From an uncultured bacterium (GTDB lineage: Bacteria; Actinomycetota; Coriobacteriia; Coriobacteriales; Coriobacteriaceae), in NCBI GenBank assembly GCA_905215525.1, contig CAJMQJ010000008.1, positions 62,001 through 126,000 on the forward strand: DNA of 64,000 bases, given 5' to 3'. Positions within the stretch are counted from its first letter, which is position 1. Every line of letters starts with the position of its first letter. Both the position numbers and the translations under genes were made by a program. Positions 59,581 to 64,000 of the stretch are shown one piece after another. A model generated the notes under the pieces. The model searched no databases, was not told the origin of the DNA, and saw only the letters and a program-made list of their open reading frames with translations.

Positions 59581-59987
59581 GTGAACGGTATCAAGCGTCT
59601 GGTAAACGGTAATTTATTTATCAGAAATGAATAGGACAAACTTTTTTCTGAATAAAAATGAAAATGGTTGGGACGCGGCATGAATCGCTAATTCTATTCA
59701 TAGCTATATTAGAAATATGCAATTTGAGGGTGGTTTAATAAAGTTAAGTTCCATTTGCTATTTGGATTGAAAACGCGTTTTAGCACGTAAATTAACTTTA
59801 TTAAATCAAAGTGTGCCATGCGTGAAGTATATGTGTATGCCGTTCACCCCTCATATAAAACCGTTCGGGGGCGAGGTGGAAGTATGGACTGATTTTGGAT
59901 ATAAATATGTCGTCAGCAATAACGCCTCACACGGAGGGGCGCTAACGAATCGGCCCTGACAGGGGCCCGAAAGAAAGGTAGGAGGCC
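59581..59987 (+). promoter_or_regulatory. arcA2 upstream region with RAACGGT boxes and hairpin leader
   Basis: GTGAACGGT lies at 59581-59589 and GTAAACGGT at 59602-59610. CCGTTC boxes start at 59840 and 59861, again 21 bases apart. TATAAA at 59900-59905 is 40 bases after the second box, as in arcA1. Leader hairpins: GCCTC/GAGGGGC and GGCCCC/GGGGCC. These differ from arcA1 in sequence but keep the same plan. Confidence 0.6.
59734..59805. repeat. A+T-rich nested palindromes upstream of arcA2
   Basis: TTTAATAAAGTTAA (59734-59747) pairs with TTAACTTTATTAAA (59792-59805); AAAACGCGTTTT lies inside at about 59770-59781. No gene fits. It could be a protein-binding site or cruciform. Confidence 0.7.
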
Positions 59988-61229
59988 ATGACGAAAGGTC
60001 TGCACGTGCCTTCCGAGATCGGCAAGCTCAGGAAGGTCTGCCTGCACCGTCCCGGCGACGAGCTCCTCAACCTGCCGCCCGACGAGCTCGAGCGACTCCT
60101 GTTCGACGACGTCCCGTTCCTGGAGGTCGCGCAGCAGGAGCACGACACCTTCGCCCAGATCCTGAGGGACCAGGGCGTGGAGGTGCTCTACCTCGAGAAC
60201 CTCGTCGCGGAGGTGTTCGACCAGGTCCCCGGCGCCCGCGCCGAGTTCACCGACCAGTACATCGCCGAGGCAGGCATCCGCGGCCAGCACATGCCGCAGA
60301 TCGTCCGCGAGAAGCTGGACTCCATCGAGGACAACCTCGAGTTCGTCAAGAAGACCATGGCCGGCATGACCAAGGCCGAGATCGACATGCCCCTCACGGC
60401 GTCCACGACCCTCGACTCCCTGGTCAACTCCGAGTCCGAGTCCGACCTGATCATCGACCCGATGCCCAACCTCTACTTCACCCGCGACCCGTTCGCGGTC
60501 GTCGGCGAGGGCGTCAACCTCAACCGCATGTACTCGGTCACCCGCAACCGCGAGACCCTGTACGGCAAGTACGTCTTCAAGTACCACCCCGACTACAAGG
60601 ACGTCTCCCTGTACTTCCGCCGCGACTGCCAGTTCCACACCGAGGGCGGCGACGTGCTGAACATCAACGAGAAGACCCTCGCCGTCGGCATCTCCCAGCG
60701 CACCCAGGCGGCCGCCATCGACGTCATGGCCCAGAACATCTTCTGGAACTCCGACTCCAAGGTCGAGCGCATCCTGGCCTTCGACATCCCCGTCTCGCGC
60801 GCCTTCATGCACCTCGACACGGTCTTCACCCAGATCGACGTCGATAAGTTCACGATCCACCCCGCCATCATGGGCACCCTGCGCGTCTACGAGCTGACCG
60901 CCGGCAAGAACCCGGGCGACGTGAACATCCGCCTGATCGAGGACACCCTCGAGCACGTCCTGGAGGACGCCACCGGCGTCGACCAGGTCAAGCTGATCCC
61001 CTGCGGCGGCGGCGACCCGATCGCGGCCTCCCGCGAGCAGTGGAACGACGGCTCCAACACCCTGTGCGTCGAGCCCGGCAAGATCTGCGTCTACGCCCGC
61101 AACACCGTCACCAACGACGTGCTGTACAAGGAGGGCCTGGACCTTCTCGTCGTGCCCTCCGCCGAGCTCTCCCGCGGCCGCGGCGGCCCGCGCTGCATGA
61201 GCATGCCCTTCTGGCGCGAGGACCTCTAA
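59988..61229 (+). CDS. arcA: Arginine deiminase, copy 2
   Basis: Product of 413 aa, identical in protein sequence to the copy at 56898-58139 (offset 3090 bases). The only base difference I noticed is synonymous (T at 58127, C at 61217). Identity begins a few bases before the shared ribosome site and stops at the stop codon. Such close identity suggests recent duplication or gene conversion. This copy leads into arcB and the arcD-like gene, so it is the one with the classical operon context. Confidence 0.96.
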   Translation: MTKGLHVPSEIGKLRKVCLHRPGDELLNLPPDELERLLFDDVPFLEVAQQEHDTFAQILRDQGVEVLYLENLVAEVFDQVPGARAEFTDQYIAEAGIRGQHMPQIVREKLDSIEDNLEFVKKTMAGMTKAEIDMPLTASTTLDSLVNSESESDLIIDPMPNLYFTRDPFAVVGEGVNLNRMYSVTRNRETLYGKYVFKYHPDYKDVSLYFRRDCQFHTEGGDVLNINEKTLAVGISQRTQAAAIDVMAQNIFWNSDSKVERILAFDIPVSRAFMHLDTVFTQIDVDKFTIHPAIMGTLRVYELTAGKNPGDVNIRLIEDTLEHVLEDATGVDQVKLIPCGGGDPIAASREQWNDGSNTLCVEPGKICVYARNTVTNDVLYKEGLDLLVVPSAELSRGRGGPRCMSMPFWREDL

Positions 61230-61241
61230 GTCTTTCCGTTT

Positions 61242-61270
61242 CCGGTGCGGTCCCCCTACAACCGCACCGG
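61242..61270 (+). promoter_or_regulatory. Intercistronic hairpin between arcA2 and arcB
   Basis: CCGGTGCGGT pairs with ACCGCACCGG; no U-run follows. Likely an mRNA stability or processing hairpin between two highly expressed genes. Confidence 0.6.
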
Positions 61271-61334
61271 CTTCGCCCGTTAAACGGGCAACACTAATAC
61301 TTACGTAATTCATTTCTTCGAAAGGAATCGAACC

Positions 61335-62330
61335 ATGGGTGTTAACCTCTCCGGCCGTAGCTTCCTCAAGCTCCTCGACCTCACCACCGAGGAGATCGAG
61401 TACCTGCTCAAGCTCTCCAAGAACTTCAAGGACATGAAGCGCGCTGGCGTTCCGCACCGCTATCTCGAGGGCAAGAACATCGTTCTGCTCTTCCAGAAGA
61501 CCTCCACTCGTACCCGCTGCGCCTTCGAGGTCGGCGGCATGGATCTGGGCATGGGCGTCACCTACCTCGATCCGGGTTCGTCGCAGATGGGCAAGAAGGA
61601 GTCCATCGAGGATACCGCCCGCGTTCTCGGCCGCATGTATGATGGCATCGAGTTCCGTGGCTTTGCCCAGGACGACGTCGAGGAGCTCGCTGCTAAGTCC
61701 GGCGTGCCTGTGTGGAACGGCCTGACCACCGAGTGGCACCCCACCCAGATGCTCGCCGACATCCTGACCGTCCAGGAGAACTTCAACTACGACATCAAGG
61801 GCAAGACCCTCGTCTTCATGGGCGACTGCAAGAACAACGTCGCTCGCTCCCTCATGGTCGTCTGCTCCAAGCTCGGCATGAACTTCGTGGCCTGCGGCCC
61901 CGAGGAGTGCATGCCCGCTGACGACGTCATCGAGGCCTGCAAGCCCATCGCTGAGGCTAACGGCTGCACCATCAAGCTGACCACCGACGTCAAGGACGGC
62001 GTCACCGGTGCCGACGTTCTCTACACCGACGTGTGGGTCTCCATGGGCGAGCCCGACGAGGTCTGGGCCGAGCGCATCGCTCAGCTCACTCCGTATCGCG
62101 TTACCTCCGAGGTCATGGCTATGGCCAACCCGGGTGCCATCTTCCTGCACTGCCTGCCCAGCTTCCACGACACCAACACCACGATTGGCGCCGAGAAGTG
62201 CGAGCAGTTCGGCATCACCGAGCAGGAGGTCACCGACGAGGTCTTCGAGAGCCCCGCTTCCAAGGTCTTCGACGAGGCCGAGAACCGCATGCACACCATC
62301 AAGGCTGTCATGTACGCTACGCTCAAGTAA
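61335..62330 (+). CDS. arcB: Ornithine carbamoyltransferase
   Basis: Product of 331 aa. The carbamoyl-phosphate motif is FQKTSTRTRCAFEV and the ornithine-binding segment is LHCLPSFHDTNT. In the deiminase pathway it splits citrulline with phosphate to ornithine and carbamoyl-phosphate. AAAGGAATCGAACC precedes ATG 61335. The neighbouring carbamate kinase (arcC) gene is not in this window. Anabolic use (argF) is formally possible but context favours catabolism. Confidence 0.93.
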   Translation: MGVNLSGRSFLKLLDLTTEEIEYLLKLSKNFKDMKRAGVPHRYLEGKNIVLLFQKTSTRTRCAFEVGGMDLGMGVTYLDPGSSQMGKKESIEDTARVLGRMYDGIEFRGFAQDDVEELAAKSGVPVWNGLTTEWHPTQMLADILTVQENFNYDIKGKTLVFMGDCKNNVARSLMVVCSKLGMNFVACGPEECMPADDVIEACKPIAEANGCTIKLTTDVKDGVTGADVLYTDVWVSMGEPDEVWAERIAQLTPYRVTSEVMAMANPGAIFLHCLPSFHDTNTTIGAEKCEQFGITEQEVTDEVFESPASKVFDEAENRMHTIKAVMYATLK

Positions 62331-62346
62331 GAGCATCTAGCATCTC

Positions 62347-62385
62347 GCTCGGGGTGCATTGCTGCGCACCCCGAGCGCTTTTGTC
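62347..62385 (+). terminator. Intrinsic terminator after arcB
   Basis: GCTCGGGGTGC pairs with GCACCCCGAGC, followed by GCTTTTG. Partial read-through into the antiporter gene is possible. Confidence 0.7.
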
Positions 62386-62477
62386 TGGTAAAAATCTCGC
62401 ACTGAGCGACATGCACGGCACGGAAGAGCCGCTTAGGGCGAGATCAGTAAATGATTTATGAAGGGGGGATGAGAACT

Positions 62478-63956
62478 ATGACTGAGACCGCTAAGAAAAA
62501 GCGCGGTATGCCTTCATCGTTCACCATTCTTCTTGCTCTGCTGGCAATCGTCGCGGTTGTTACCGTTATCGTCTCCGGTACGTCCGGTGGCGCGGTTACC
62601 GCTGCCCGCTTGAGCGATTTCTGCACCGCCCCGGTCAAGGGCTTCGCTGACGCTCTGCCCGTCTGCCTCTTCGTTATGATCCTCGGCGGCTTCCTCGGCA
62701 TGATGACCGAGACCGGCGCCCTGGACAACGGCATTGCTGTTCTGGTGCAGAAGCTTAAGGGCAATGAGATCATGCTCATTCCCGTGCTGATGTTCATCTT
62801 CTCCCTCGGTGGTACCACCTATGGTATGTGCGAGGAGACCGTTCCCTTCTACGCCCTGCTCGCCGCCACCATGATGGCTGCTGGCTTCGACCCCATGGTC
62901 GGCGCTGCCACCGTCCTGCTCGGCGCTGGCTGCGGCTGCCTCGGCTCCACGGTTAACCCGTTTGCCGTCGGTGCTGCCGTTGACGCTCTGACTGGCGTTG
63001 GCATTGAGGTCAACCAGTCCATCATCATCGGCCTCGGTGCCGTCCTGTGGATTGTTACCACTGTTATGTCCATCCTCTTCGTCATGAGCTATGCCAAGAA
63101 GGTCAAGGCTGACAAGGGTTCCACCATCCTTTCGATGCAGGAGCTCAAGGACGCCGAAGAGGCTCACGGCAAGGCTGCTTCCGAGGTTCACAAGGAGGTC
63201 AAGCTCACCGGTCGTCAGAAGGGTGTTCTGATCGCCTTTGCCTTCACCTTCGTCGTCATGATCGTCGGCTTCATCCCGCTGGCCGACCTTAACGAGGGCG
63301 TCGCCAACTTCTTCGATGCTGGCGCTGTCTATGACGCTGACGGTAACGCCATCGTTCAGGGCTGGTCTGCCCTGATCACCGGCCTGCCCATTGGTCAGTG
63401 GTACTTCGACGAGGCTTCCACCTGGTTCTTCCTCATGGCTGTCCTGATCGGTATTATCGGCGGCCTGTCCGAGAAGCAGATCGTCAACACCTTCATCACC
63501 GGCGCTGCCGACATGATGTCCGTTGTCCTCGTCATCGCCCTCGCCCGTGGTATCTCCGTCCTCATGGCTAGCACCGGCCTCGACGTCTACGTCCTCGACG
63601 CTGCCGCCAATGCTCTGGCTGGCCTGTCCGGCGTGATCTTCGCTCCCATGAGCTTCCTGGTCTACTTCGGCCTGTCCTTCCTGATCCCCTCGACCTCCGG
63701 TATGGCTACTGTCTCCATGCCCATCATGGGACCGCTGGCTGTTAAGCTCGGCTTCTCGCCCGAGGTCATGGTCATGATCTTCTCCGCCGCCATCGGCGTC
63801 GTGAACCTGTTCACCCCGACCTCCGGCGCCATCATGGGCGGTCTTGCTCTGGCCAAGATCGAGTGGACGACCTGGCTCAAGTTTGCTCTTAAGCTCATCG
63901 TCGCTCTCTCCGTCGTCTGCGCCATCATCCTGACCGTCGCTTGCGTGATGCTCTAA
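62478..63956 (+). CDS. YfcC/ArcD-like arginine-ornithine antiporter candidate
   Basis: Product of 492 aa with twelve or so membrane segments. LFVMILGGFLGMMTETGAL, GGTTYGMCEETVPFYALL and LIPSTSGMATVSMPIMGPL are typical of the YfcC/C4-dicarboxylate anaerobic carrier family, members of which act as arginine-ornithine exchangers (ArcD2-like) in deiminase clusters. Location after arcA-arcB supports that role. I choose ATG 62478, which has AAGGGGGG ten bases upstream; starts at 62451 or 62469 are less well spaced. A central soluble loop (~205-250) is charged. Confidence 0.85.
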   Translation: MTETAKKKRGMPSSFTILLALLAIVAVVTVIVSGTSGGAVTAARLSDFCTAPVKGFADALPVCLFVMILGGFLGMMTETGALDNGIAVLVQKLKGNEIMLIPVLMFIFSLGGTTYGMCEETVPFYALLAATMMAAGFDPMVGAATVLLGAGCGCLGSTVNPFAVGAAVDALTGVGIEVNQSIIIGLGAVLWIVTTVMSILFVMSYAKKVKADKGSTILSMQELKDAEEAHGKAASEVHKEVKLTGRQKGVLIAFAFTFVVMIVGFIPLADLNEGVANFFDAGAVYDADGNAIVQGWSALITGLPIGQWYFDEASTWFFLMAVLIGIIGGLSEKQIVNTFITGAADMMSVVLVIALARGISVLMASTGLDVYVLDAAANALAGLSGVIFAPMSFLVYFGLSFLIPSTSGMATVSMPIMGPLAVKLGFSPEVMVMIFSAAIGVVNLFTPTSGAIMGGLALAKIEWTTWLKFALKLIVALSVVCAIILTVACVML

Positions 63957-64000
63957 GTACCCCTTGGGTACCCCACGGAAACCATGACGATCCTGTAAAG

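Noticed and set aside
59913..62336. Open frame of 807 codons on the minus strand opposite arcA2 and arcB (and a similar 387-codon one opposite arcA1 at 56703-57866)
   Set aside because: The sequence is a repetitive Val/Asp/Gly/Leu/His-rich reading that mirrors the strong codon bias of the plus-strand genes, which have clear active-site motifs.

Overview
The window looks like chromosome from a Coriobacteriia gut actinobacterium, most likely Collinsella. This is an inference from moderately high G+C, protein resemblance, a fermentative gene set (lactate dehydrogenase, two acetate kinases with Pta, arginine deiminase pathway) and abundant hairpin-type intergenic repeats. I see no rRNA, tRNA, CRISPR array, prophage or complete insertion sequence.

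Layout. 1-4.9 kb: a BglG/LicT-type antiterminator, its probable RNA target and terminator, a beta-glucoside-type PTS EIIBC, a ceramidase-like protein and an AEC transporter. 5-12.5 kb: a DUF4160-type gene pair, NAD synthetase, an aminotransferase, L-lactate dehydrogenase, a lipase-fold DUF2974 protein flanked by inverted repeats, and a nucleoid-associated protein. 12.8-18.5 kb: a lysine/diaminopimelate operon on the minus strand (lysA-dapA in one reading frame, dapB, dapH) behind a lysine riboswitch, with an M20 deacetylase-like gene divergent from it. 18.7-24.7 kb: an FxLYD protein, a regulator-like protein with a Ser/Thr kinase, a secreted cell-wall hydrolase, and an ATP-grasp ligase with an amino-acid racemase. 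24.8-28.4 kb: an ECF transporter (S, fused A-A', T) behind a leader encoding a Trp-rich peptide and a terminator, so probably a tryptophan importer. 28.5-38.3 kb: C69 dipeptidase, lipid kinase with a 30-aa membrane protein, RNase D, membrane zinc peptidase, xseA/xseB, HIT protein, LysR regulator and an MFS transporter. 38.4-47.2 kb: two tandem acetate kinases facing pta, glf with a glycosyltransferase, and a P1 peptidase near a DJ-1/maf pair. 47.3-52.4 kb: a very G+C-rich beta-glucoside block (EamA transporter, GH1, PTS EIIBC) bounded by hairpin repeats and an IS3 transposase remnant. 52.5-64 kb: rlmD, ppk1, then arcA - aminotransferase - arcA - arcB - arcD-like antiporter, with two virtually identical arcA copies.

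How the genes work together. The fermentation genes yield ATP from pyruvate (lactate, acetate) and arginine. The DapA/DapB/DapH/LysA set, plus a nearby aminotransferase and M20 deacetylase, would give an almost complete acetylase-type diaminopimelate/lysine route (DapF not seen). RNA control is prominent: antitermination, a lysine riboswitch, a tryptophan leader peptide, a Shine-Dalgarno-occluding stem before the FxLYD gene, and similarly built hairpin leaders on both arcA copies.

The most unusual items are a family of about 110-145 nt intergenic elements (three copies) whose stems differ in sequence but keep base pairing around a conserved core, the lysA-dapA continuous reading frame, the Trp-leader ECF transporter, and a recurring RAACGGT box upstream of both arcA genes and several other genes.
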